From positions 15,410,001-15,474,000 of the forward strand of contig JAMPIT010000510.1 of NCBI GenBank assembly GCA_026261815.1: a stretch of DNA of 64,000 nucleotides, written 5' to 3'. Position 1 is the stretch's first letter, and every line of letters starts with the position of its first letter. Positions 41,018 through 51,200 of this stretch are shown here, one piece after another. This stretch comes from Monarcha castaneiventris obscurior. Its lineage: Eukaryota > Chordata > Aves > Passeriformes > Monarchidae. The position numbers were made by a program, and so were the translations under genes. The notes under the pieces are model-generated. The model was not told the origin of the DNA. It saw nothing but the letters and a program-made list of their open reading frames with translations, and did not search any database.

Positions 41018-41820
41018 GGGGTGACTTTATGATGTCGTATCGTCTATCACTGCTCTATGCCCAGAAATTAATTTTGTGCCTTTTTGTGCTTTTAAACAGA
41101 GCCTGAGAGGGGGGAGACGAAAAAACCAAGCGAACTTTTCAACCCAGTTGTTCAAGGACACATACACACTCAGCCAAACCACAAGGGCAGCCACTGCCAG
41201 CAGCAGTTGCCCCTCTGCAAAGGAGAAAGTATAAAACCAAATCAAGTATGTCTGGTTAACAATGATGAGGTACCGTGGTGGTACAATCCTCCCCACCCCT
41301 CCCCTCCTTTCCAGGCTGCACTGTGATCTGAGAAATGCTTGTTAGGCCTTGGCCTTAAAAACAGCACCTGGGCTCAGCTCTTCCTGAGTTTATCAGAAAT
41401 ACTGTCTGCTCCCAGGAACTGCTAACAAGCTCCTGTTTTCCTTATGACCAGCCTTGGAAAATATTCCTCTTGCCTGAATGGCATAACATTCCTGTTCTCA
41501 CACTTTCAAAGAAAGTGCTGACCCAAACTGTGGCCAGGATGAAACATTGTTATGACTAAAGCCCACTCTCTTGCAAGACTATAAATTGCAGTCCAAAATG
41601 GGGCCCTTTGAGCCCTCCTGCACCACAGCAGGCTTGTGACCAGCAATCTCCCTCTGAGTGGGATGCCTCTCAGAGCCACCAAACCCTCAGGTTTGCTACA
41701 CCTGGAGGATTGCTGAAACACGACATATCCTGGGCTGATACCTCGCTCCCCAAGACCCAATCCTTCACCTGTCGGGAGATGCAAAGGCATCCAAAGTGAG
41801 TATTTCACTGACCTCTGAGG
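41018..41820 (+). mobile_element. LTR related to the one at 57,166
   Basis: It begins TGTCTTGGGGTGACTTTATG, nearly the same as the start at 57,166. The shared similarity continues through a CTATGCCCAGAAAT block and a following CTTTAA/GAGTCTGAG region. A TATA-like GTATAAAACC lies near 41,230. The right end with the expected CCAAGACA is not found, so the extent is a guess. Confidence 0.5.
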
Positions 41821-41959
41821 GGAATTTTTCACAGGTACCTTGCTTGCACTGACTGTTTCTGTCTGCGTGCATGCCCCTGCGCATATGCTATAGCAAATCT
41901 GAGAGAAATACTGCTTTCTTAGATGTTTAAATACCTCAGATATATAAGTATTCAGGCCT

Positions 41960-42290
41960 GTAAATAAAGTTATAGTTATAAGTTTACTTAAGTGCTGCTA
42001 GGTGTTGGTTTTTTGCTAAGTTGTTATACATAAGATAAGCTAAATGTTGCTAAGTGTCCTTTTGTTAAATTGCTAAGCTTGACATCGAAGTTAGGTTATA
42101 TGCTGTTAAGAGTTACTCCTCTCTTAGATTGTTATGGTGAAGTTATAAATTAAGTTTAAATTATAAGTTAAGTTGGATATAAGTTAAGTGTTTTCACTAT
42201 GTTAAATTGCTAGGCTTAAGTTATAAGTTAAGTTAAAGTACAGTTGAGTGTTGTCAAGCTTTTGGGCCATGTTCCTTTTTATCCTTACCC
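41960..42290 (+). repeat. Degenerate TTAAGTTATAAG-rich region
   Basis: Units such as AAGTTATAAGTTAAGTT recur many times in imperfect form. A similar TTAAGTTCTGTTAAG-rich region occurs at 60,650-60,740, in both cases inside retroviral remnants. It is probably leader or U5-adjacent sequence of an ERVL-like element, not a satellite. Confidence 0.5.
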
Positions 42291-42632
42291 TGACTGTCCT
42301 TTTGCCACTAGTACCAGTCACATACACACACACACACACACACACATCCCCCACATAGTTCTAGGCTCATTTCCACTTTGATTGCCTGGATTTTGTTTGG
42401 TTTAGTTGTTGTTTGCTTTCCCTTGTTGTGCCTTAGGTGTCCTATAAGTGGTAGAGTGAATCTTGCCAAGGAACTTGTTGTGCTTTGAGCCAACAAGTAT
42501 GATAAGGGAGAGCGGAAAAGAGCTTTGAAGAAAGAGTCCAAGCCTTGTGATTGAGGCTGCACCCTGTGAACAGTATGAGGCCGGTAGCGGCTCCCCACTG
42601 CACCAGGCCTGGGGCTTCTCAGAGTTGGGTTG
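42291..42632 (+). mobile_element. Left flank of the provirus: ERVL-like remnant
   Basis: This sequence is interrupted by the provirus. The right flank of the provirus is clear ERVL pol, so the left flank is likely part of the same older element, probably with an internal deletion. No domain is recognised in these bases alone. A CA microsatellite lies at 42,324-42,346. Confidence 0.4.
42324..42346. repeat. CA dinucleotide microsatellite
   Basis: About eleven uninterrupted AC units. Confidence 0.95.
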
Positions 42633-42637
42633 CTTGG

Positions 42638-43291
42638 TGACACTTTCTGTGCCTTAATTATACCTCCCCAGATGGGGGAGATATTTTAGAGACTTTACCA
42701 GGATCTAGGAGACGAACGGGACCTTCAGCATCCTCTGCTTTCAGATAGTTGTTTATTAAGTCTTACCAGAGAAATAGAGTCACTAACGTGACCCAGACAC
42801 AGCACAGAGCAGAGAATGCAAGAGAAAGCCAACTTATCAAGATCACACAGTCTTTTTAAAGGTAAATCACCCAATGAAAACTTAAAACGAAAGATATTTT
42901 CACTTTTCCACCAATGTTCAATAAATCACTTTGTCACGTAGACAGGAACTGTGGAATTCTTTATCCAATCACCTTAAACTACTTCTACTGCAGAATTTGG
43001 GGTAATAGAAGAAGAAGAAGAAGGTCTGGAGAGCAACAACAATCATCCATTTTGGAGTTTTTACTTTTTTATCTATTCACTATATTACCAAACCCAAAAC
43101 CTCTAAATTTTTCACCCTGTGAAAATCTTAACATAATATTCTATCACCTAGTTCACACCAGTGTAGATTCTAATTCTTCCCAGAGGGTAGGCAATTTTCT
43201 CCATGGACGAAGGTCAAAAACAGTGTTGTCCATGGGGGTAGAATCCTTCAGAACAGGCAGAGAAATATTCTCTGCACTCTGGATTCCCACA
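42638..43291 (-). repeat. 3' LTR of the provirus
   Basis: It starts TGTGGGAATCC and ends GTGTCA on minus, within TG...CA limits. A TATA-like TTTAAAAAG (plus 42,852-42,862) precedes AATAAA (plus TTTATT 42,752-42,757), which gives U3 of about 430 bases and a short R-U5. It is collinear with 51,798-52,448. A 62-codon minus-strand frame runs across its boundary and is not a gene. Confidence 0.93.
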
Positions 43292-43303
43292 TCTTCCCCT
43301 CCT
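43292..43303 (-). other. Polypurine tract
   Basis: On minus, AGGAGGGGAAGA directly abuts the first base of the 3' LTR. This is the expected position of the plus-strand primer for reverse transcription. Confidence 0.85.
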
Positions 43304-43348
43304 GTTTGAACTAAAAACACTTCTTTGACAGCTTTGTCCATGGCTCAT

Positions 43349-44482
43349 CTAGCACAATGAAGTATACATGGCACAAATACTAAAAGAGTAACAACAACAA
43401 TTAACCCATACAAAACCTATCTTCAAAAATTTTCTCCATAAGGGTGTACGATCAAACCAATTGTACACATTGTCCAACAAAGATCCACTTTCTTCTCCAA
43501 GTTTAGCTATTCCATCCTCTCATTGCCGTATACTTTCATGGATGGATTTCAAATGATCCGACAAATTCATACAACACATACCTTCAAATTCTTCACATCC
43601 ATGTCCATGCACTAATAGAAGATAATCAATTGCTGCTCTGTTTTGCAGAGTCGCTTGTCTCACACTTTGAACATCAGTTAACATATCGCTCAGTGCAAGA
43701 GAGACAGCATGAGAGTTCTTACTTAGCCAACAGCCTAATGGATCCAATTGGCTTAAGGCTGCTTCTTCAGCAGCACCAGGTAAAAGGAGAGTGGCAGTAA
43801 ACGTTTGTCCAAAATTCCAAGCTGTAAATTTGTCATTACAATCAGGTGTATATTGTTCAGCAAATCTTTTTTCCCTATGCTTATGTTCTTTTATCATTTT
43901 TGCATTAGGCATTAGCAAGGAAAGCTTCCCAATGCTGCATGGACCGCCTTTGACATTTAAGGGAATTGCAGGCCAAATTCTGTCCCCACAAATGAGAAAC
44001 TTCCCTTGTAGCAATTGCAATGGAGCCTGGTTGGACAGTGTGTTCATTTTTACTGTTGAATTGCACCAAGATGTTGCATTTCTATATATTTTGTAATTTG
44101 GAATGACATCTGTTACTTTGTCTTTATTTTGTTTCAACCCTGGAGAACTGAATGTTACACAAAACTCCATCTTTACTGAACCAAGAATTTCCAATTCCTG
44201 AGGTTCATAAGGAGCTTCAGGAAGGGATTTGGTCCAAACATCCCAACTTTCCATTGGATTGAAACGGAATCATAAAAGCTTTAGATGGACATATTTGGAA
44301 GGTAGCCATATGTCTACTGGTAAAACAACCAAACATGTTGAGAATGGTTTCTTCAGCCTTGAATGAGTTAGACAAATGATGTCTAGGCCTGATGCATTGG
44401 CCAGAGTCTCCCAGACATTTTCTTTTGGTTGTTTCACTGGGAAACTGCATTGCTTAAGGCAATCAGTGAGATGATAAAGCAC
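43349..44482 (-). pseudogene. env: env, alpharetrovirus-like TM, truncated by a stop
   Basis: Env mediates receptor binding (SU) and membrane fusion (TM). The frame at 43,520-44,254 encodes the end of SU, a basic REKR site at residues 127-130, and a TM ectodomain. Counting from the cleavage site, cysteines fall at positions 9 and 45 around a hydrophobic, alanine-rich segment. That is the layout of the internal fusion peptide in avian alpharetroviruses. An immunosuppressive-like stretch and CX6CC (residues 220-228) follow. A TGA at 43,520-43,522 ends the frame. The same frame continues to a further stop at 43,349 and would contain the hydrophobic anchor. SU remnants with cysteines lie at 44,217-44,482 in other frames. 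The gene is not functional as a membrane-anchored Env. Confidence 0.85.
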
Positions 44483-44685
44483 AAGTGTAATACATGATTG
44501 AGCTTCATTTTCAACAGCTTTATCTCACACAGGAATCTCTGATTTGCAACACAACTTGTACAATACTTTTACATACAAAATTTACACCATTAACTTTCCC
44601 ACACTTTTGCATAAGACTCAGTCCACAGTTCTTGCACAGAAAGACAACTGATATCTGTGGCATCAACAGAAGTGTTGACACTGAT

Positions 44686-45484
44686 TCACTTCTGCGTGCT
44701 CACTTCCTTGTTCCTGGAGTCGATTCCTGATTGTTTCTGGACTTGATAAGGTTTCATGTTTCTTGCTGGAATCCACTTTGGTCCTGTACCTATTGAGACA
44801 CAAACACACCCTTTGCCCCAAGTTATTAGATGAAATGGACCCTCGATCTTTCCAGTCTCTAAATCTTTGAGCAAGACTAAAGGATTTTCTCTCAATTTCG
44901 CCTGAGTACTATTTGAAAAATGCCTGATAATTGGTGGAGTAGGTTCTGCAAAGGAAGTATTCAAGAAATATACAAAGCTTTGTTCAACCGCATCTGAGGC
45001 GTAGCCTCTGCTTCCCCCCCTTTTCTGTCTATCCAAAAGGGATTTTTAAGGTGTGGTGTGTTCTTTCAATGATGGCTTGGCCCATAGAAGAATTAGGAAT
45101 GCCAAATGTGTGATGAACACCCCAGTTTTTCAGAAATGTGCCAAGGGTTTGTCCTCTATAAGTTGGACCATTGTCTGTTTTAATTTCTTGAGAAATGCCC
45201 AATGATGCAAATGCTTGCAAAAAATGCCGACATGCATGTTTCGTTGTTTCACCTATGCCTAGGGAAGCAAAGACTGCACCTGAAAAAGTGTCTACAGAAG
45301 CATGAATATTTTTAAATCTCCCAAAAGATGGGTATTGTGTGACATCTGTCTGCCATAACTGCAGGCTTTGCAATCCTCTCGGATTAACTGCTCCTGTGGA
45401 TACAGGGGGTTGCACAAGCTGACAGTCCAGACAAGCACTTATGATGGCTTTCGCTTGATCTTTAGAAATGTGAAATGTCTGCAT
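44686..45484 (-). pseudogene. pol: pol, integrase region, one frameshift
   Basis: Integrase joins viral DNA to host DNA. The frame 45,029-45,484 has the CX2C half of the zinc-binding domain (SACLDCQ) and the DDE core: D in QTDVTQYP, D in KTDNGPTY and E in IIERTHH. A frame change at about 45,030 separates it from 44,686-45,036, which encodes the C-terminal DNA-binding domain (GPFHLITWGKG, then WIPARNMKP). An in-frame TAG at 45,500-45,502 separates it from RNase H upstream. The catalytic triad is intact although the reading frame is not. Confidence 0.9.
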
Positions 45485-45499
45485 CAGTGCCTGTGTGTT

Positions 45500-46048
45500 C
45501 TAATGAAAAAATGCATGACTCAGTTTTGCTTGCTCAAAAATGTTCAGCAAAGTGTTTGAAATTACCATGGTCAATTTATCTGCTTGCACATTTCCTTCTG
45601 CCAAAAATCCTGGAAGAGAAGAATATGTTCTGGTGTGGGAAACAAAATATTTGTGTTCTCTCTGATCTAATAGTTTTTTCACACATACAAGATAAGAATA
45701 CAGATTCTTGTTATCAACTTCTTTCAAAAGTGATCCCTCTATTCTTTTGACTATATTTTCTACGTAAGCTGAATCTATAATTAAATTGAATGGTTCTTGA
45801 AACAAATGGACTGCCCGAACAACTGCTGCTAATTCCACAGTTTGGGGTGAACCTTGTATTATTTGAATATCTGATTCCCACTCTTTTGTATTTGCATTCT
45901 GCCATGTCATTACTGATCTATGTGTTTTCCCTGAACCATCAGTAAATAACGTTATTGCATCCAATGGCACTTCACTTGTCATGGGTTTTTCTCTAAAGCT
46001 TTTTTTTTTGTTTGCAGCAGATTGTGGCTTGGAAAATGAATTGAGCAA
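45500..46048 (-). pseudogene. pol: pol, RNase H domain
   Basis: RNase H degrades the RNA strand during reverse transcription. The 182-codon frame has TDGSG, VELAAVVRA, IIDSAYV and a late NVQADKL, which supply the D-E-D-D catalytic set in order. It ends at a TAG just before the integrase zinc region and remains in the integrase frame. It is displaced in frame from the RT-connection part upstream, so it depends on a frameshift that was not originally there. Confidence 0.88.
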
Positions 46049-46208
46049 ATACCTGAGTAACCTAGCAATGCAACCTGCAGGTCATCAGATTTTTGCATTG
46101 CCCAATCGAAATACATCTTTTTCAAAGGCAGATAAATTATCATAAAATCTTTGCCTGCCACTGTCAGCAGCCTTGTTCTAGCTTTGATTATAATTTGAGC
46201 TGCCATTT

Positions 46209-46514
46209 CTAAAGCTGGGAAAATGTTTTAGGGGATCTGTAGGGTAGAAAAATCCACTCTAATATTAACAAAGGATCTCGTTGTGAGGAGTGCCATTGAA
46301 ATATGAGACCATACAGTTGCATATTTTCTCCTAACACTGCAAGGAAAAACGGTTGGCTCGCTATAAACCCATGTGCTTGTCTCTGTTGAAGAGCTTCAGT
46401 AATTTTTTCAAAAGTTTCTCGAGCTTCATTTGAGAGAGTTCTGGGCAAATTGATATTACAGTCTCCCCTCAAGAGGTTGAAAAGTGGTGCAAGTTCATCA
46501 TTTGTGATTCCCAA
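46209..46514 (-). pseudogene. pol: pol, RT thumb/connection fragment
   Basis: The frame contains NDELAPLFNLLRGD and a downstream ARETFEKITEALQQ, typical of the RT-connection region after the palm. Stops separate it from the RT palm upstream and from 45,979-46,206, which continues the connection (KMYFDWAMQKSDD). Confidence 0.75.
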
Positions 46515-47367
46515 AATTGGCCCGATTCAGTTGATCTCTCCTAAAAGCTGCTGTACGTCTTGCAGATTTTTAACTTGAATTTAGACTTGTGTTTTCTGTG
46601 GTCTTATTGTTTGCTCTGTAAGTCTCCATCCCAAATATCTCCATGGTGAAGTTTCTTGAATTTTGAAGTGGAAACTTCCAATCCAGATTTCTGGACTTCT
46701 GTAATCACACTGTCACAAGTTTCTTGCAGTTCTTGATGTGTTGACGCTGCAACAAGTAGTTCACCCATATAATGAATGATCATCGCCTGTGGGTGTTTCT
46801 TTCGTGCTGGAGATAAGGCTCACGCAACAAACCATTGACAAATGGTTGGAGAATTTTTAAGGCCTTTTGAAAGGACAACCCACTGATACCTTTGCAGAGG
46901 TTCTTGCCTGTTGATGCTTGGGATGGAAAATGCAAATCGAGGAGCATCCTCTGGATGAAGTGGGATGTTGAAGAAACAATCTTTGAGATCAGTGATCACA
47001 AGTGACCAATCTCTCGGAATCATCAAGAGAGATGGAAGTCCAAGTTGCAGTGGTCCCATTTCTCCAATGAATTCATAATTTTCCTGAGGTCATGGAGCAG
47101 TTTCCATGAACCGGAGGTTTTCTTACGAATTACAAATACTAGAGAATTTCAGGGACTAGTGGTTAGTTTTATGTGGCCTTTCTGCAATTGCTCTTTAACT
47201 AGACGCTTGAGGGCACTTAGTTTCTTTTCTTCCAGGGGCCAATGCTCCACCCAGACAGGATTGTCTGTCTTCCAGGTCAATTTCAAGGTGGCGAGTGCTG
47301 CAGTGACCCCTATTAAAAATCCACTTCTATTCTTGTTCCCCATTGTGATAGGACATCTCTTCCCCAT
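46515..47367 (-). pseudogene. pol: pol, reverse transcriptase, broken, YMGE motif
   Basis: RT copies viral RNA into DNA. The pol frame is entered by a -1 shift from pro (GGATTTT site). It has HWPLEEKKLSALKRLVKEQL near its start, then stops at a TGA (47,149-47,151). A frame change follows before 47,059. The frame 46,820-47,059 holds the motif A region [19 protein letters not shown] and the motif B-like [12 protein letters not shown], and ends at a stop at 46,820. The YMDD position, at 46,760-46,771, reads YMGE, so two catalytic residues have been changed. At least three independent lesions make this RT non-functional. Confidence 0.9.
47313..47322 (-). promoter_or_regulatory. pro-pol -1 frameshift site
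   Basis: On minus, GGATTTT (plus 47,316-47,322) ends directly at the pro stop codon TAA. pol is open in the -1 frame across it. The GGAUUUN class is used at the pro-pol junction of some betaretroviruses. I did not resolve a downstream stem-loop. Confidence 0.65.
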
Positions 47368-48212
47368 ACTGTGATGGGCTTCTGCACAATGAAGGGACGA
47401 ATGATTGCTGTCTTTCCTCCTGGTCCTGAGACAACGACTGCATGCTCACTCTGCAGGCATAGGGTATTTCCTCCAATTCCTGAGAGGGAATTCAGAGGTG
47501 CCCTCAAGCACCATGCTTTGGGCCAAAAAAGATAAGAGATGACTGTGACATCTGCACCAGTGTCCAACATGCCTTTGATTGAGATTGTCTTGTCTCCATA
47601 TGTCAAGTTGCAAACAATCACAGGTCGATCACGACCTATCTGCTTCACCCAACTGGCATGAATGTCTACATCTTCAATGCCAAATGAAGCCTGTTGATCG
47701 GTCACTGGCATGATCTGTTCTGTGACATGAGATGGCAAGGCGATAGCTTTGTCTATGGGAGTATTTTCTGGAATAACCAATGGAGGATGTAGAGGCTGAG
47801 CCAAAACTGTTTGCTCTTCATTAAGATCTGCTGAAATAATTGATGGATAAACAATGAGCCCTAGGATGCTACATCTATCCTTGCCTACAATTAAAAAATC
47901 TTGCCTCTTCCATGATGTTCTAGTGACCGCTGTGAGTATCACTGTATGATTTTCTTTCATAAAACATACTAATTTGGAAGCTGCCAATTTGCATTGCGCC
48001 CCTGGTGGCAGCAACTCTGGGTCGCTATGGAATCTACAGATGGTCTGGCTGATAGAATTTGATTGACTTCCTCTGATGGCTGTGTTCCCTGTGGGATCAC
48101 GGACTGAGCCGTCGCCACCATTTGTGTCGTAGCGCGTTGGCGTCCCGCGCTCTTTTTTGAGTTTCCCGGAAGAGGTAAAAGGTTTCCGTCCACATCTGTT
48201 CTGGAGCGACAT
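47313..48212 (-). CDS. pro: pro: dUTPase-like remnant plus aspartic protease
   Basis: In betaretroviruses Pro is made by -1 frameshifting from Gag and releases the virion proteins. The frame is open for 299 codons. Translation probably enters at the GGGAAAC site (48,161-48,167), so the ATG at 48,212 is unlikely to be used. Residues about 50-150 resemble a degenerate dUTPase (ILGLIVYPSIISAD fits its third motif). LDTGAD at residues 216-221 is the protease active site, and WGRDVLSQWG near the end fits the retropepsin C-terminal region. It overlaps gag by 244 bases in the -1 frame and pol at its end. The protease frame appears intact. Whether it is active cannot be judged. Confidence 0.88.
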   Translation of the reverse strand: MSLQNRCGRKPFTSSGKLKKERGTPTRYDTNGGDGSVRDPTGNTAIRGSQSNSISQTICRFHSDPELLPPGAQCKLAASKLVCFMKENHTVILTAVTRTSWKRQDFLIVGKDRCSILGLIVYPSIISADLNEEQTVLAQPLHPPLVIPENTPIDKAIALPSHVTEQIMPVTDQQASFGIEDVDIHASWVKQIGRDRPVIVCNLTYGDKTISIKGMLDTGADVTVISYLFWPKAWCLRAPLNSLSGIGGNTLCLQSEHAVVVSGPGGKTAIIRPFIVQKPITVWGRDVLSQWGTRIEVDF

Positions 48213-51200
48213 TGATTGGCATGATGTTTTCCTCTTTTACATCTTGGACAGAGGCCTGGCGCTTTCACATTTTTTGCACGTTCTGGACAATGCTTTTTCA
48301 TGTGTCCATATTTTCCGCATTTAAAGCATGGTCCCCCAGTGAATTCTGTGGCCATCATTTCTGTGGAGTTATGTTGTTGTAGACCTGAACGAAGCGCTGC
48401 TAAAATTTTTGAAAACATTTCGTCTTGCGCTTGAAGAATTTTTCCAATTTCTTGTCCCAAAATGCTCGCTTGGATTGTTGCAACATGCTGAGGTGTGCCC
48501 ACCTTACTACATGCCTCTCTCATTTCAGCCACAGTTGGGTGACTAGTCATGGCACTGATTATATGTTTACACTCAGTATTCGCGTTTTCAAATGCAAGAT
48601 TTTGTAGCAGATATGGTTTTGCCGCTTCATTACTGACTTGTCTGTCCACAGCTTGCGTGAGACGATCGATGAATGAGGCAAAAGTTTCAGCAGGACCTTG
48701 CTTTACTTCTGTGTAAACACCTTCTGGGGTTCTGGTTGGTGGAATTTGTAAAATTGCCTTTTGTGCTGCTTCTTTAATGTCAGCAAGCACATTTTGAGGC
48801 AAGAGCACTGCCTGATCTTCTGGTCTTTCGTAAGGTTCATCACCAGCTAATTGCTCTAATGTGAGAGCTGCATGCAATCCTCCCGCATATTTTTGTCTCA
48901 GCTCACGAAGTGCTCTTCTCCATCTTGCATCCCATAGCAGGAGTTGTGCATCTGTAAAAATTATTGAGGCAATATTTCTACAGTCAAAAGGTACCATGTC
49001 ATAGTTGCTGAATGTGACTCTTAAAAGTTGTTCGAAGTATGGACTTCCCAATCCATGGGTTGACACTGCGTCCAGTAGATCTTTGACAACATGATAATCC
49101 ACAGATCGCCATGCATGAGGGTTTTGATTTTGTCTGGAATATATAACTGGCATTACAATGCTATCTGTTTCTGCCATAATAAAGTCTCTCTCTTTGAGCC
49201 CTTTTTTCCTAATGCTTGACCAGTCTGCTGTAACAGATGAATCTCTCGGAATATATTTGTCAGGTGGCACCAAGTCCATACCAGTATTCTGTGGACTTGA
49301 AGCTTGACAGGTTGCAGGTCCTTCTTGACTGCAGAACCCATGCATTCCATCTTCCTCTCCCCCTCCTTTTAAGGAATAGGGGGAGGGAATCTGTGGCTGT
49401 GCACTGTGAGGGAATAAGGGAGGGATGGCTGAGACCGCCATTGCAGGTGGCAATAATGTAGACATGGAAGGAGTATGTACAATGGAGATGGGTGGGATCC
49501 CTCCACCGTGTGGGATGGTTGAGGGCTGGGGACCCAGTGCTTCAACCTGTTGAGGTAGGTAGTCTCTTGCACATTCCATGAGTTGGAAAAAAAGACGTAT
49601 GAAGTCATCTGGAAGCTGATATTGTGGAACTTGAAGCCTTGAAACAGGCATGCGAAGAGTGGGAGTTGTACTGTTTGTCGTAAAGAAATAAGATGAAGCT
49701 TGAGAAGATATAGGAATGCCTTCTGAAGCTGTGATGGTCACCATATTCTCGCTACTGAGATCTTGAGCAGGCACTTGAGGTTGAAAAAGTCCCAAAACAT
49801 CGGCTAAATGTCCCTGAGAAGTTTGAGGAGAATGTGCTTGAAATGATATGTCTCGCGCCGAGACTTCCCTGTGAAGAAGGGCAATATGTGTTTGATCTTG
49901 TCCTGGAAGAGGAGTTAAAATGTACTTTAAAAAGTCCTCCGTTTCTTGTGGAGATAGTATGGATTTTTGTCCGGTGGTGCTGCATGGGAGATGTGGCTTA
50001 TCATCATGGAGTTCTTGTGTTGATCCACTGAGAGGTGCTGTCAGCGGGACAGCAGAGGGTAAACATGGCGACGATGCAGTAGTTGCTGGAACGATGTGGT
50101 CATAAGCTTTTGCTTGTGGCTCCGATGCAGATATGGGTAGAGCCAATGCAGGGCTGGTGGCTGTGGTAACAGCTGAGAGTGTGTGCAGTGGAACTGCAGT
50201 GGCCGGAGGAATTGCACTGCTGGCTGGAGGTTGCAAAGCTGTCACAGCAGCCAAGCCATCTGGGTCTGGCAGCCACGTGGGGGTAGCAGCTGGGGGTGGG
50301 GTTAGGCTGGCACTAGAAACACCAAGGCAGGGGACTAGGGGTGCAGCTTGGCTGGAGCTAGGGGTGTGGCTGGAGGCCTGGCTAGGGCTGGAGGCAGGGC
50401 TGGGGGTGGCTTGAACTGTCCCGCGCGCTATGGAATCTACGACAGAACCAGAAGTGGCAAGCGCCGAAACATGGATATGGGCAAAGCCGACTGCTGTTGC
50501 TGGGGTAACCGCAGTATCTGAGGGTAGGGAGGCTATGACTGGCGGTGCAGGCATGGAAGCGAGGTGTTCTAAATGCGGAAGTGAATCGGGGTTGGCAGTG
50601 GCAGGGGTGATGACATCAGAAGCAGGCACCACCGCCACCGCTGGCTGATCCGCGCCACATGACTCAAACATGGAGGTGGTCGCGGGCCCGGGCTGCGTGT
50701 GGGCAGGAGGGATGAATACCAGCTCCGGGACCACCCCTGGCCACGTGCACAGCTCGTCTGATGGGAGGACCTTGGATTTGGGAGGTACGAATCGCCCCTC
50801 AGCTTGAATTGCAATAGGTGGTTCGGGCGCAATCGAAACCACGCCCTCCAAGGCAAACTCTGTTTTTTGGGAGGTGGCCGGGGCCCCCCCTTCTGCCCCC
50901 TGGACATGCGCGGGTGAAAAAATGTCTAAAACCGCTGTATCATGGTCGTCTCTTGGCCCAATTAAGAGTTTTAACTTTGGGTCGGGCAAAAAATATCCTC
51001 CCACCTCTGTAATGGTCACGCCCCCTCCCCTTGCTGCCCGCCGCGCCTGCAGGGATGAATACTTGTATTTGGCAAGAATTTCGGGGATTTTTACACAAGT
51101 ATAGGGTTTTGCGCACGTCTCTGGGGCTGGCAATGCTGCTAGCGGGGTTTTAAAACCTTCTGCCACTTCTATGGGGTGATGCGTACTATCTGCATTAGTT

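Noticed and set aside
41960..42300. CRISPR or satellite array
   Set aside because: Units are imperfect, with no constant spacer, and the setting is a bird retroelement.
43153..43341. 62-codon frame across the 3' LTR edge as an accessory gene
   Set aside because: It spans the LTR boundary and polypurine tract, and the homologous frame in the other LTR lacks that context.
50133..50648. Plus-strand alanine/glycine/valine-rich frames
   Set aside because: They are the antisense of the Pro/Ala/Ser/Thr-rich part of gag.
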